Part shown: in pieces, positions 1-7,436 of the stretch | How positions within the stretch are numbered: position 1 is the stretch's first letter | Layout of the letters: every line of letters begins with the position of its first letter | From: M3007 sp033764075 | GTDB taxonomy: Bacteria; Bacteroidota; Bacteroidia; Chitinophagales; Saprospiraceae | Direction of reading: 5' to 3' | DNA: 64,000 nucleotides | Assembly (NCBI GenBank): GCA_033764075.1 | Contig: JANRJH010000020.1 | Location: forward strand, 79,420 to 143,419 | Program-made: the position numbers and the translations under genes | The notes under the pieces: model-generated | Told to the model about the DNA's origin: nothing | What the model saw: only the letters and a program-made list of their open reading frames with translations | Database searches by the model: none

Positions 1-368
1 TGATCAACGCCGTGGGCGCCCACCACGACGAGATCGAGATGAACAACATCATCTCGCCCATCGTGCAGGCCTGCGACGCCATCTCCGGCGCCCGCCCCGG
101 CGCCCGACGCGAGATCCTGGAAAACTACCTCAAGCGCATCGGCGAACTGGAAGAGCTGGCCATGAGTTACGAAGGGGTGTCGAAAGCCTTTGCCATGCAG
201 GCCGGCCGAGAACTGCGCGTGATCGTGGAGTCCGAAAAAGTCAGCGACCAGTACGCCGATGACCTGTCGTTCATGATCTCCCAGAAAATCCAGGAAGAAA
301 TGCAGTACCCCGGTCAGATCCGGGTGACCGTGATCCGCGAAAAGCGGGCGGTGGCGTTCGCGCGGTAA
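1..368 (+). CDS. rny: Ribonuclease Y, C-terminal part
   Basis: These are the last ~120 residues of RNase Y, the membrane-anchored endoribonuclease that starts decay of many mRNAs. The window opens inside the gene, and the visible frame begins at base 3. It shows GAHHDE, the SGARPGARRE segment, the LEELAMSYEGV helix and the closing VTVIREKRAVAFAR tail, all characteristic of the family C-terminus. The N-terminal transmembrane segment, coiled coil, KH domain and most of the HD domain lie outside. The gene ends at a TAA, and a long inverted repeat follows before smpB, so RNase Y and smpB are probably separate transcripts. The family assignment is firm from the tail alone. Confidence 0.93.
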   Translation, partial: INAVGAHHDEIEMNNIISPIVQACDAISGARPGARREILENYLKRIGELEELAMSYEGVSKAFAMQAGRELRVIVESEKVSDQYADDLSFMISQKIQEEMQYPGQIRVTVIREKRAVAFAR

Positions 369-392
369 GCGTCCCGTTCGGAGAAGGATGGC

Positions 393-502
393 ACGCGGAT
401 ACCACGGATCGCTTCGCGAACGCGGATCAACACGGATTTTTTACTGCAAAATAAAAAAATCTGTTCAATCCGCGTTCGCGAAGCGATCCGTGGTATCCGC
501 GT
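393..502. repeat. 35-bp perfect inverted repeat
   Basis: Bases 393-427 and 468-502 are exact reverse complements of 35 bp, separated by a 40-bp AT-rich spacer. The complementarity continues imperfectly into the spacer. Each arm contains the small palindrome TTCGCGAA. In RNA this would form a very long hairpin between rny and smpB. There is no T-run directly after the right arm, so it is not a typical intrinsic terminator. It resembles dispersed palindromic elements rather than a gene; the short reading frame running through it (388-672) is not credible. Confidence 0.85.
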
Positions 503-552
503 ACCATTCCTCGCAAGCGGGAAAAAATAAGGCGTTTAACCCCGATTTCCCC

Positions 553-560
553 TATCTTTG
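553..560 (+). promoter_or_regulatory. Bacteroidota -7 box for smpB
   Basis: TATCTTTG matches the Bacteroidota -7 consensus TAnnTTTG exactly. It lies 15 bases before the ATG at 576. It overlaps the alternative TTG start at 558, which argues that translation begins at 576. Confidence 0.7.
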
Positions 561-575
561 CAGGCTATTTTCCCC

Positions 576-1043
576 ATGTCGCTCGCACCCAAACAAAAAA
601 TCGAGATCACCAGCCGCCGCGCCCGCTTCGAATACCACTTCGTTCAGGAGTACGATGCCGGTATTTTGCTGACCGGCACGGAAATAAAGAGCATTCGGAA
701 AGGGAACGCTAACCTGAACGATGCCTATTGCCTGTTCGAGAACGGCGAATTGTGGGTGAAAAGCTTGTACATCGCCGCCTATGAGCTGGGTACAGACAAT
801 AACCACGAGCCGCGGCGCGACCGGAAACTGTTGCTGCGCAAAACGGAGTTGCGCAAACTCGAGCGGCGGGTGAAGGAAAAAGGGTTCACCATCGTGCCTT
901 TCAAGTTGTTTGTCAACGAAAGGGGGCTGGCCAAGTTGTCCATCGCCCTCGCCACCGGGAAAAAAGCTTTCGACAAACGCGAAACCATCAAAGACCGGGA
1001 AAACAAGCGCGACCTGGATCGACTGCGCAAAGAGCGGGAGTAA
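576..1043 (+). CDS. smpB: SsrA-binding protein SmpB
   Basis: SmpB binds tmRNA and delivers it to stalled ribosomes for trans-translation. The 155-residue product has the family length. It shows the N-terminal RRARFEYHF segment, the conserved GTEIKSIRKGNANLNDAYC stretch, a basic central region and the C-terminal KRDLDRLRKERE helix that enters the mRNA channel. An in-frame TTG at 558 would add six residues, but it lies inside the -7 promoter box, so ATG 576 is preferred. The upstream inverted repeat separates it from rny. The 50-base gap to the next gene allows co-transcription. No tmRNA gene is visible in the window. Confidence 0.95.
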   Translation: MSLAPKQKIEITSRRARFEYHFVQEYDAGILLTGTEIKSIRKGNANLNDAYCLFENGELWVKSLYIAAYELGTDNNHEPRRDRKLLLRKTELRKLERRVKEKGFTIVPFKLFVNERGLAKLSIALATGKKAFDKRETIKDRENKRDLDRLRKERE

Positions 1044-1093
1044 GAAAAAAAGGCTGAAAATGCCGATCTTGCGCCCTCTGATCTGAAATACTT

Positions 1094-1759
1094 ATGAGCC
1101 TGCCGCTTGCGCGTTTTTTCTCGGCCATTGGTCACCCTTTGCTGTTGATGACCTACACCCTGCTGTTTCTGCTGTGCATAAACCCTTATGCCTTTGGGGT
1201 CAACGGCCCCGGCGACCGGCGGGCGCTGCTCCTCGTTTTGTCCGTTTTCGCCTCCTCCTGCCTGCTTCCCGGCTTCGGCATTGCGCTGATGCGCCCGCTC
1301 GGGTTGCTCAAAAACCTGGAGATGCCTGCCCAGCAGGAACGCATAGGCCCCTACATCATCGGCGGCATGTTTTACCTGTGGCTGTTTATTAATTTGCGCT
1401 CCGGTGGCGAAACGCCCGGGCTGTTCAATGGACTGGTGCTGGGCTCCACCCTCACGCTTTTTGTCTGTTTTTTTGCCAATATTTTTACCAAAATCAGTGT
1501 GCACGCCGCCGGCGTAGGTGGCATGGTGGCCATGGTGATCCTGACCATTGTTTACTGGGGCGACCGCACCTTCGATATCGGCGCCTTTGGCGGTACCCTC
1601 TCCATCAACTTGCTGGTTATGCTGGCTTTGGCTGTTGTGCTCGCCGGGCTTGTCGGCTCCTCGCGCCTGGCCATGGGCGCACACACACCTGAACAACTGT
1701 ACCGGGGTTTTGCCGCCGGTTTTGCGTGTGCATTTTTGGGGGTCTGGTGGGCAGGGTAG
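1094..1759 (+). CDS. Membrane protein related to PAP2 phosphatases
   Basis: This 221-residue protein is almost entirely hydrophobic, with about six likely membrane segments. Near the C-terminus, residues ~190-205 read SRLAMGAHTPEQLYRG, which fits the SR-x5-H-x3 part of the PAP2 (type 2 phosphatidic acid phosphatase) motif but with Gln where Asp is usual. Earlier, KISVHAAGVGGM resembles a degraded PSGH motif. I infer a PAP2-fold membrane protein that may have lost, or changed, phosphatase activity. The substrate is unknown; lipid phosphates are the usual family substrates. It follows smpB by 50 bases on the same strand. A 7-bp tandem repeat begins directly after its stop. Confidence 0.6.
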   Translation: MSLPLARFFSAIGHPLLLMTYTLLFLLCINPYAFGVNGPGDRRALLLVLSVFASSCLLPGFGIALMRPLGLLKNLEMPAQQERIGPYIIGGMFYLWLFINLRSGGETPGLFNGLVLGSTLTLFVCFFANIFTKISVHAAGVGGMVAMVILTIVYWGDRTFDIGAFGGTLSINLLVMLALAVVLAGLVGSSRLAMGAHTPEQLYRGFAAGFACAFLGVWWAG

Positions 1760-1760
1760 C

Positions 1761-1795
1761 GAATGCGGAATGCGGAATGGGGAATGCGGAATAAC
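1761..1795. repeat. Five tandem 7-bp units
   Basis: Five consecutive 7-base units (GAATGCG, GAATGCG, GAATGGG, GAATGCG, GAATAAC) start one base after the stop codon of the preceding gene. Such a short tandem run is prone to slippage. It is non-coding as far as I can see. Confidence 0.75.
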
Positions 1796-1825
1796 GTTGC
1801 GCTTGGTATTCCGGTGAGGCGGCGG

Positions 1826-2634
1826 ATGCCCTCTGCGCCCCGCTGCGAATCCTTTGAGTCCTCTGCGGTTTATTTTTTGAATGAACCACAGAGGACACAG
1901 AGGGTACACTGAGGCACACGGAGACGATGTCCTCTGCGCCCCGCTGCGAATCCTTTGAGTCCTCTTCGGTTTATTTTTTGAATGAACCACAGAGGACCCA
2001 GAGGGTACACTGAGGCACACGGAGAAGATGCCCTCTGGGCCCCGCTGCGAATCCTTTGAGTCCTCTGCGGTTTATTTTTTGAATGAACCACAGAGGACAC
2101 AGAGGGTACACTGAGGCACACGGAGACGATGTCCTCTGCGCCCCTCTGCGAATCCTTTGAGTCCTCTGCGGTTTATTTTTTGAATGAACCACAGAGGACC
2201 CAGAGGGTACACTGAGGCACACGGAGACGATGTCCTCTGCGCCCCGCTGCGAATCCTTTGAGTCCTCTGCGGTTTGTTTTTTGAATGAACCACAGAGGAC
2301 ACAGAGGGTACACTGAGGCACACGGAGACGATGCCCTCTGCGCCCCGCTGCGAATCCTTTGAGTCCTCTGCGGTTTGTTTTTTAAATGAACCACAGAGGA
2401 CACAGAGGGTACACTGAGGCACACGGAGACGATGTCCTCTGCGCCCCGCTGCGAATCCTTTGAGTCCTCTGCGGTTTGTTTTTTAAATGAACCACAGAGG
2501 ACCCAGAGGGTACACTGAGGCACACGGAGACGATGCCCTCTGCGCCCCTCTGCGAATCCTTTGAGTCCTCTGCGGTTTGTTTTTTAAATGAACCACAGAG
2601 GACCCAAAGGATACACAGAGGGGCGCAGAGGGGC
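1826..2634. repeat. Eight-copy 101-bp tandem repeat array
   Basis: Units begin at 1826, 1927, 2028, 2129, 2230, 2331, 2432 and 2533, an exact 101-bp period with only a few substitutions per copy. Each unit is itself an imperfect palindrome: GTCCTCTGCGGTT in the first half pairs with AACCACAGAGGAC in the second. The last unit (2533-2634) diverges in its second half. There it forms the most complete palindrome, with arms of about 42 bases and four mismatches. Because 101 is not a multiple of three, the reading frames seen through it shift each unit and are artefacts. The array reaches the stop codon of the HxlR-type gene on the other strand. Confidence 0.93.
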
Positions 2635-2975
2635 TAAAGACTTTCACCCTCCTTTTCCATCAGGTATTTACCGTATTCCCTTATTTGGCTTATCAAAGGG
2701 ATTACCTCCCGCCCCTTATCGGTCAGTGAATACTCCGTTCGCGGCGGTACCACCGCAAAAACTTCCCGGTGTACGTAGCCGTCGGCCTCCAATTCACGCA
2801 GGTGTTTGGTCAGCATCTTGTCGGAAATGTGCGGGATTTTCCGCAGTTCACCATACCGCATCGATTGATCTTTCAGACGCCATAAGATGGGCATTTTCCA
2901 TACGCCACCGATCTGTTCCATTACCAGCTGAACGGGGTTGTAATAGACTTTTCCTTTGTACATAAAGTCCGGCAT
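2634..2975 (-). CDS. HxlR-family transcriptional regulator
   Basis: This 113-residue winged-helix DNA-binding protein belongs to the HxlR family. Diagnostic segments are IGGVWKMPILWRL, RYGELRKIPHISDKMLTKHLRELEADGYVHREV (recognition helix and wing start) and PRTEYSLTDKGREVIP. Family members often respond to electrophiles or redox stress through cysteine, but no cysteine is visible here, so another signal is likely. It is divergent from the DJ-1/bestrophin operon beginning at 3098, which it probably controls from the 122-base intergenic region. Its stop codon abuts the last unit of the 101-bp repeat array, so the array may have inserted or expanded right at the gene end. Confidence 0.9.
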   Translation of the reverse strand: MPDFMYKGKVYYNPVQLVMEQIGGVWKMPILWRLKDQSMRYGELRKIPHISDKMLTKHLRELEADGYVHREVFAVVPPRTEYSLTDKGREVIPLISQIREYGKYLMEKEGESL

Positions 2976-3062
2976 GGCGCAACTAATTTAGAGTCAAATA
3001 CTAACTTAAAAGTGTGTATCGAACTTTAGGGTTATACTATTGTCAAAAGTAGGTATAGTCGG

Positions 3063-3070
3063 GAACTTTG
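3063..3070 (+). promoter_or_regulatory. Possible -7 box for the DJ-1 operon
   Basis: GAACTTTG differs from TAnnTTTG only at the first base. It is 27 bases upstream of the ATG at 3098, in the region shared with the divergent regulator gene. Confidence 0.4.
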
Positions 3071-3097
3071 CGACTAAAATCAATCAATCTTAAAAAA

Positions 3098-3862
3098 ATG
3101 AGCGCAGTAACCGAGGTTCAATCGTACGTGCACTTTCACGGTGCGCCCGCCAAGGGCAAAATCCTCATGGTGGCCAGTTCCCCTGCTACATCCCAACAAA
3201 CCGGCTGGCCGATCGGCTTTTGGGCCGCCGAGTTGACGCACCCCTTGCGGGTTTTTCAGGAAGCGGGTTATGAAGTGGAATTGGTTAGTACGGAAGGGGG
3301 AGCACTGATGATGGATGGCTACTCCAACCCGACCGACGCCAGCGGCTACTCCGCCCATGATGTCATTTCGTTGGGCTACCTGCAGCAGGAGTGGTTCAAC
3401 CGGATGCTCCAAAACACCAAAAAGCTCACAGAAGCAGATTCCCGCCATTACGACGCTGTTTTTCTGGTGGGTGGCCAGGGCCCGATGTACACCTTTCGGG
3501 GCAATCAGGATCTGGAGAAGCTTTTTGCTGCCTTTTACGAAAGTGGCAAGCCGAGCGCAGCTGTGTGCCACTCCACGGCCCTGCTGTTGGAGGCCCGGAA
3601 ATCGGACGGCGACCTGATCGTAAAAGGCAAGACCTGGACGGGGTTCGCCGACGCCGAGGAGGATTTTGCCGACCAGGCGGTAGGGCAAAAAATCCAGCCC
3701 TATCGGATAGAAAGCGAAGCCCGCAAAATCAAAGACACAACGTTCAAGGTGGCGGCCCCTTTCTCGGCTTACGCCATTGCCGACGGCAACCTGATCACCG
3801 GGCAACAGCAGAATTCAGGCGCTGCAGCAGCCGAATTATTGGTGAAGATGCTCGGCAAGTAA
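3098..3862 (+). CDS. DJ-1/PfpI family protein (Hsp31/glyoxalase III-like)
   Basis: This is a 254-residue class I glutamine-amidotransferase-like protein of the DJ-1/PfpI superfamily. The nucleophile elbow AVCHSTALLL carries the expected catalytic Cys and neighbouring His. The GGQGPMYTFRGN segment supplies the conserved region before it. The length and the N-terminal GWPIGFWAAELTHP stretch resemble Hsp31-type members, some of which detoxify methylglyoxal or act as chaperones. I cannot choose between these roles. An upstream TTG at 3068 would add ten residues, but ATG 3098 fits the promoter better. It is the first gene of a four-gene run with tight spacing, opposite an HxlR regulator. This suggests a carbonyl or electrophile stress response. 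Confidence 0.85.
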   Translation: MSAVTEVQSYVHFHGAPAKGKILMVASSPATSQQTGWPIGFWAAELTHPLRVFQEAGYEVELVSTEGGALMMDGYSNPTDASGYSAHDVISLGYLQQEWFNRMLQNTKKLTEADSRHYDAVFLVGGQGPMYTFRGNQDLEKLFAAFYESGKPSAAVCHSTALLLEARKSDGDLIVKGKTWTGFADAEEDFADQAVGQKIQPYRIESEARKIKDTTFKVAAPFSAYAIADGNLITGQQQNSGAAAAELLVKMLGK

Positions 3863-3872
3863 TCGTTTTTTT

Positions 3873-4523
3873 ATGAAAAGAGCGATCTTTTGCCTGTTGG
3901 CGATGATCTTTTCAGGAGGCACTGTCGCCCAGATTCCCGTGGAGCTGTTTGGGGGAAACGAAAAGGCGAGTTTCGACCTCATGTTTTTCAAGTTTTTCAA
4001 AAACGAGGAAGGGCAAAACAGCCGATTGCTCTTTTTCAGCCGGGAGCGGGCGGTCGTGGATTACCAACAAACTTCCGACAGCCGCTTGCCGCAATTCGGG
4101 TTTACAGAAGCATTGTCCTACAACCACCCGGCGCTGAAGGGTTTCGCGCCGGTGGTGGTAGGGCAAATCCTGAACGCAGGCGCATTTGCCAAGACAGGAG
4201 TGCAATACGCCCGCGTTTCCCATACGCTGACGGCGTTCGGATGGTCGGTCGTCGAAATAAAAAAGCGACCCTTTGTAGACGTATTTCTGCTGTTGCGCTT
4301 TACGCCGGCATTGAACGCCCAATGGCATTTTTTCAGCCAGTTGGAATTGATCAACAACCTGCCGACGGACGAAGCCGCCCTATACGTTTTTACGCAACGC
4401 CTTCGCGTGGGACTCAAACGGGGGGAGTGGCAATTTGGCGTGGGCGGCGATTTCTCGGCCGTGGGAAGGGGTGATTTCAGCCGTTCTCAGAATATGGGTG
4501 GCTTTTTAAGGCACGAATTTTAA
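3873..4523 (+). CDS. Unknown secreted protein, possible outer-membrane barrel
   Basis: I do not recognise this 216-residue product. It begins with a clear signal peptide (MKRAIFCLLAMIFSGGTVAQ) and then shows alternating aromatic/hydrophobic strands such as LLFFSRERAVVDYQ and LRVGLKRGEWQFGVGGDFSAV, ending in HEF. Strand-like segments and a C-terminal Phe suggest a small outer-membrane beta-barrel, which is an inference. It lies ten bases after the DJ-1 gene and six before the bestrophin gene, so it is co-transcribed with both. Confidence 0.6.
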   Translation: MKRAIFCLLAMIFSGGTVAQIPVELFGGNEKASFDLMFFKFFKNEEGQNSRLLFFSRERAVVDYQQTSDSRLPQFGFTEALSYNHPALKGFAPVVVGQILNAGAFAKTGVQYARVSHTLTAFGWSVVEIKKRPFVDVFLLLRFTPALNAQWHFFSQLELINNLPTDEAALYVFTQRLRVGLKRGEWQFGVGGDFSAVGRGDFSRSQNMGGFLRHEF

Positions 4524-4528
4524 CAAGT

Positions 4529-5467
4529 ATGATTCTAAAAAAAGTTTTCAATCCGCTTGCTGTTGCCCGGTATATGCGCTGGGAGTTGGCTGCATCCACA
4601 ATTTTGTCCGTTGGGGTGTATTTTTTGCATCACCATCGGCATTTGGAAAAAGCCAGCCTCCCATTTTCCGTTGCGGCCATTTTAGGCAGCGCGTTGGCCA
4701 TTTTTTTGGCTTTTCGCAACAACAGCGCTTACAACCGCTGGTGGGAAGCCCGTACAATTTGGGGCGGCATCGTCAATTCGAGTCGTGTGCTGGCGCGCCT
4801 CATCATTACTTTTACGGATAGCCACAGCCATCAGGCCAACTATGACCAGGCCGGCAGCGAACAATTCAAACGGGAGATGGTGTATGCGCTCATTGCCTGG
4901 GTGCATGCCTTGCGGTTGCATTTGCGCACACAATATGACTGGCACACGCTGCAACCGTTTCTGTCACCGTCGGTTTACCAGGACGTTGTCGCTGCGCATA
5001 ACAAACCCAACATCATACAGTTGTACATGGGCAGGCGGATATATGCCGCCATGGCAGACGGCACGTTGGGCGGGTTCGACAGCTTTCAGATGGAAGGTCA
5101 GTTGCTGGCACTCGCCAACCATCAGGGGGCTTGCGAGCGCATCAAAAACACACCACTGCTGCGGCAGTACCATTTTTTCACCAAGTTGTTTTTATTTGTT
5201 TTTATAGCGGTTTTGCCCTTTTCGCTGATCGGCGATTTTTCCAAAATGGGCGTTCCCGTTTTGATGATACCCATCAGCGTGTTGATCTCTTTCGTATTCG
5301 GGGTCATGGGCAAGGTGGGCGAGGTGAACGAGGACCCTTTTGAAAACCGCATTACCGATGTGCCGATGACCGCCCTTTGCGTCACCATTGAACGGGACGC
5401 AAAAGAAATGCTCGGCGAAACCGATTTGCCTGAAAAAATACAGCCGGTTTCCGGATTTTTGGACTAA
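4529..5467 (+). CDS. Bestrophin-family anion channel
   Basis: This 312-residue protein matches the bacterial bestrophin (UPF0187) family of pentameric anion channels. Recognisable features are an N-terminal membrane segment, the FRNNSAYNRWWEARTIWGGIVNSSR motif region near residues 60-85, and later membrane segments (LFLFVFIAVLPFSLIG). It also has the conserved FGVMGKVGEVNEDPFENRITDVPMTALC stretch near the C-terminus, where NEDPF-type residues line the pore region. It sits in the inner membrane. It is third in the operon with the DJ-1 protein, the unknown secreted protein and an NAD(P)-binding reductase. The physiological ion is not deducible from the sequence. Confidence 0.9.
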   Translation: MILKKVFNPLAVARYMRWELAASTILSVGVYFLHHHRHLEKASLPFSVAAILGSALAIFLAFRNNSAYNRWWEARTIWGGIVNSSRVLARLIITFTDSHSHQANYDQAGSEQFKREMVYALIAWVHALRLHLRTQYDWHTLQPFLSPSVYQDVVAAHNKPNIIQLYMGRRIYAAMADGTLGGFDSFQMEGQLLALANHQGACERIKNTPLLRQYHFFTKLFLFVFIAVLPFSLIGDFSKMGVPVLMIPISVLISFVFGVMGKVGEVNEDPFENRITDVPMTALCVTIERDAKEMLGETDLPEKIQPVSGFLD

Positions 5468-5478
5468 AATTTAAAGCA

Positions 5479-6093
5479 ATGAAAATAGCCATTATCGGCT
5501 CCGGAAACGTAGGCGGAGCACTGGCCCAACAGTGGGTCAAAGCGGGACACACGGTGCTGATCGGGGCGAAATATCCCCTGAGCGAAAAAAATATCCAGCT
5601 CGCCACGACCATTGGCGAGGACCATTTTAGCACGGTTCCTTCGGCCGTGCGGGCGAGCGAGGTGGTCTTGCTGGCCACCCCGCCTACTGCCGTGTTCGAC
5701 ATCATCGGGCAGGTGGGCGACCTGTCGGGCAAAACAGTGATCGACGCCACCAATGCCGTGCGCCAAAAACCGGCGCCGTACGACACCGTTTACCACGCCC
5801 TGGTGGATAAAACCGCCGCAAAAGTGGTCAAATGCTTCAACTCAACCGGTTTCGAGAACATGCTGAACCCCGTTTACCACGGTGAAAAGATCGACATGTT
5901 CATGGCCGGCGACAGCCCGGAGGCCAAAGCAGTGGCTGAACAACTGGCCCTCGACGCCGGCTTCGGCACGTGCTGGGATTTTGGCGGCGGCGACAAGGTG
6001 CTGCTGCTGGAGCAACTGGCCCTGAGTTGGATCAACCTCGCCATTATGCAGGGGCACGGGCGGGATATAGCGTTCCGGGTGGTGCGGCGGTGA
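5479..6093 (+). CDS. NAD(P)-binding reductase, F420-dependent NADP reductase-like
   Basis: This 204-residue Rossmann-fold protein starts with the dinucleotide-binding motif MKIAIIGSGNVGGALA. It contains the LLATPPTAVFDIIGQVGDLSGKTVIDATN strand-loop region typical of the F420-dependent NADP oxidoreductase/dinucleotide-binding family. The middle segment KVVKCFNSTGFENMLNP is also typical. Short members like this usually act on NADP(H) with an unknown acceptor. It ends the four-gene operon. Its stop overlaps the edge of a ppsA remnant on the opposite strand, so insertion or decay of foreign sequence may have occurred right behind the operon. Confidence 0.8.
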   Translation: MKIAIIGSGNVGGALAQQWVKAGHTVLIGAKYPLSEKNIQLATTIGEDHFSTVPSAVRASEVVLLATPPTAVFDIIGQVGDLSGKTVIDATNAVRQKPAPYDTVYHALVDKTAAKVVKCFNSTGFENMLNPVYHGEKIDMFMAGDSPEAKAVAEQLALDAGFGTCWDFGGGDKVLLLEQLALSWINLAIMQGHGRDIAFRVVRR

Positions 6094-6300
6094 ACGCTTC
6101 AGCGTAGTAGCGGGATGCGCCGCGCCAGCCGATCATGGGGTTTTCTTCTTTGGGCTCAAAGTACTTGCCGCCGAGAAGGTTGTAGTCCTCGTTCCTCTTG
6201 AAGTTGGAAAAACGTACAATCATCTTGTTGGGGTAGAAAAGCGGCGGCGATTTTGGCGATGCCGTCGGCCAATTTTTCGATGAAAAACGTTGGCTCATGT
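6092..6300 (-). pseudogene. Remnant of phosphoenolpyruvate synthase gene (ppsA), frameshifted
   Basis: On the minus strand this stretch encodes a fragment matching the central/C-terminal part of PEP synthase. Frame A (about 6300-6237) reads FFIEKLADGIAKIAAAF. One extra base near 6236 then shifts to frame B, which continues YPNKMIVRFSNFKRNE, a GGKYFEPKEENPMIGWRGASRY segment and YAEAF. Intact enzymes have MIVR(F/L)SDFK-NEY and EPxEENPMxGxRGASRY at this place. Only ~70 of the ~800 residues remain. The similarity stops abruptly at 6092, where the neighbouring operon ends, and near 6300 on the other side. It is a decayed fragment, not an expressed gene. Confidence 0.8.
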
Positions 6301-6315
6301 TCCCAAGTAGCTGAT

Positions 6316-6348
6316 AGTGTCGGGATGACTGTCAGTCACCCCGACACT
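6316..6348. other. Strong hairpin beside the ppsA remnant
   Basis: Bases 6316-6331 and 6333-6348 form a near-perfect hairpin (AGTGTCGGGATGACTG against CAGTCACCCCGACACT, one G-T wobble) with almost no loop. There is no T-run after it on either strand. It may be the end of a mobile fragment or a transcript end. The rest of 6301-6411 shows no gene. Confidence 0.6.
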
Positions 6349-6411
6349 TAACGCTCGGCATTCAGTAAAAAAGGAACATGCGCCAAAACATTTCTTCGTC
6401 TTCGTAGCCCT

Positions 6412-7353
6412 TTATAACCGCTTTCCCGAGCAAGTATATGCTCCCCAAGGTATTGCAACTAAGGCTTTGTATTGAATGCTGTCTAAGTTATTGAATACAT
6501 CGAGGATATAGGTTTCGCAACCATTTGGATTGCAATTATGATCACCGAAATAATGGTTGGCATTGCCGCTTCTATGCAAGATTCTTCCTTCTACTTTTAT
6601 CGGATTATAGGGTAGGTTTTGTACGTGTATGGTATCTGAGAACGAGTTTCCGCCCATGGTGTAAACGCAGAGGCACTTGTAGGCATCTGTAGCCGAGTCG
6701 CCACCAACGACGATCTGTTTTTGTACAATCGTATCGGAACCGCCGCACCGTGTAATGCGTACTTTTACCAGAAAATTTCCGGTGTTGTTGTAACTATGAG
6801 TGGTGTGATAGCCCGTTCCTGAGCTGCCGTCGCCGAAATCCCATTGATAGCCAAAATTGCAGGTGCTTTGGCAATCTGCCGTACTGATATTGGCCACAAA
6901 ATGCGATGTATCTTGCACATACAAGGAGTCATAGCTGTCTATGCGGAAGCCACAAGGCGGTATATAGCGATGTATTACCCAAATACTATCCGTTTTTTCA
7001 CCATACGTATTGCCTCTCTCTACGCGTAACTTAATGATATTCATTCCAATGCGGCTATATTGGTGAAAAGCATAGTTAGTTTGTGTGGTATCGCTTTTGC
7101 TGCCATCGCCCCACGACCAGATATACCGGTCGGAAGGTGTATTGCTGGTGCTGAATGTGATGTATTCATCATCATATACGGTATCGCGTTGATAGTTGTT
7201 TTCCAAAATGGGTGTAAATGTATTTTGCCATGTCGGCGATGGGGGGGCTGGTTGTATGTCCTCCTCTCTTTTACAAAAAGAAAAAATCAAGGCAATTATT
7301 GCTATCACTACGCACTGGAATAATGGACTAAATTGCTTTGAACGGGATGTCAT
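6412..7353 (-). CDS. PKD-domain lipoprotein
   Basis: This 313-residue protein has two PKD (polycystic kidney disease) beta-sandwich domains with the hallmark W-x-F/W-G-D-G motif: YIWSWGDGSKSD near residue 78 and YQWDFGDGSSGTG near residue 170. Each is followed by a strand ending in (I/V)KLRV or VKVRI. The N-terminus has a hydrophobic stretch ending IALIFSFCKREED, consistent with a lipoprotein signal. PKD domains mediate protein or glycan contacts outside the cell, so a surface adhesive role is likely; no enzymatic domain is visible. ATG 7353 is preferred over an upstream start because it precedes the signal directly. The base composition is clearly more AT-rich than its neighbours, and with the adjacent ppsA remnant it suggests acquired DNA. 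Confidence 0.7.
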   Translation of the reverse strand: MTSRSKQFSPLFQCVVIAIIALIFSFCKREEDIQPAPPSPTWQNTFTPILENNYQRDTVYDDEYITFSTSNTPSDRYIWSWGDGSKSDTTQTNYAFHQYSRIGMNIIKLRVERGNTYGEKTDSIWVIHRYIPPCGFRIDSYDSLYVQDTSHFVANISTADCQSTCNFGYQWDFGDGSSGTGYHTTHSYNNTGNFLVKVRITRCGGSDTIVQKQIVVGGDSATDAYKCLCVYTMGGNSFSDTIHVQNLPYNPIKVEGRILHRSGNANHYFGDHNCNPNGCETYILDVFNNLDSIQYKALVAIPWGAYTCSGKRL

Positions 7354-7436
7354 TTTTTGAAATCTAAGGTGAGCACTTAGCGAATATGCGAATATAAGCG
7401 TGCGCACGGACCCTTGCAAGAAAATTTTTCAAAAAA

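Noticed and set aside
388..672. 94-residue plus-strand frame before smpB
   Set aside because: It runs through the perfect inverted repeat and into smpB in another frame, with no protein-like character.
779..2523. Chain of minus-strand reading frames over the 101-bp repeat array
   Set aside because: They repeat the same peptide in shifting frames because 101 is not divisible by three, and the longest is antisense to smpB. They are artefacts of the repeat.
1826..2634. CRISPR array
   Set aside because: The units are contiguous 101-bp copies without short repeats alternating with unique spacers, and no cas gene is near.
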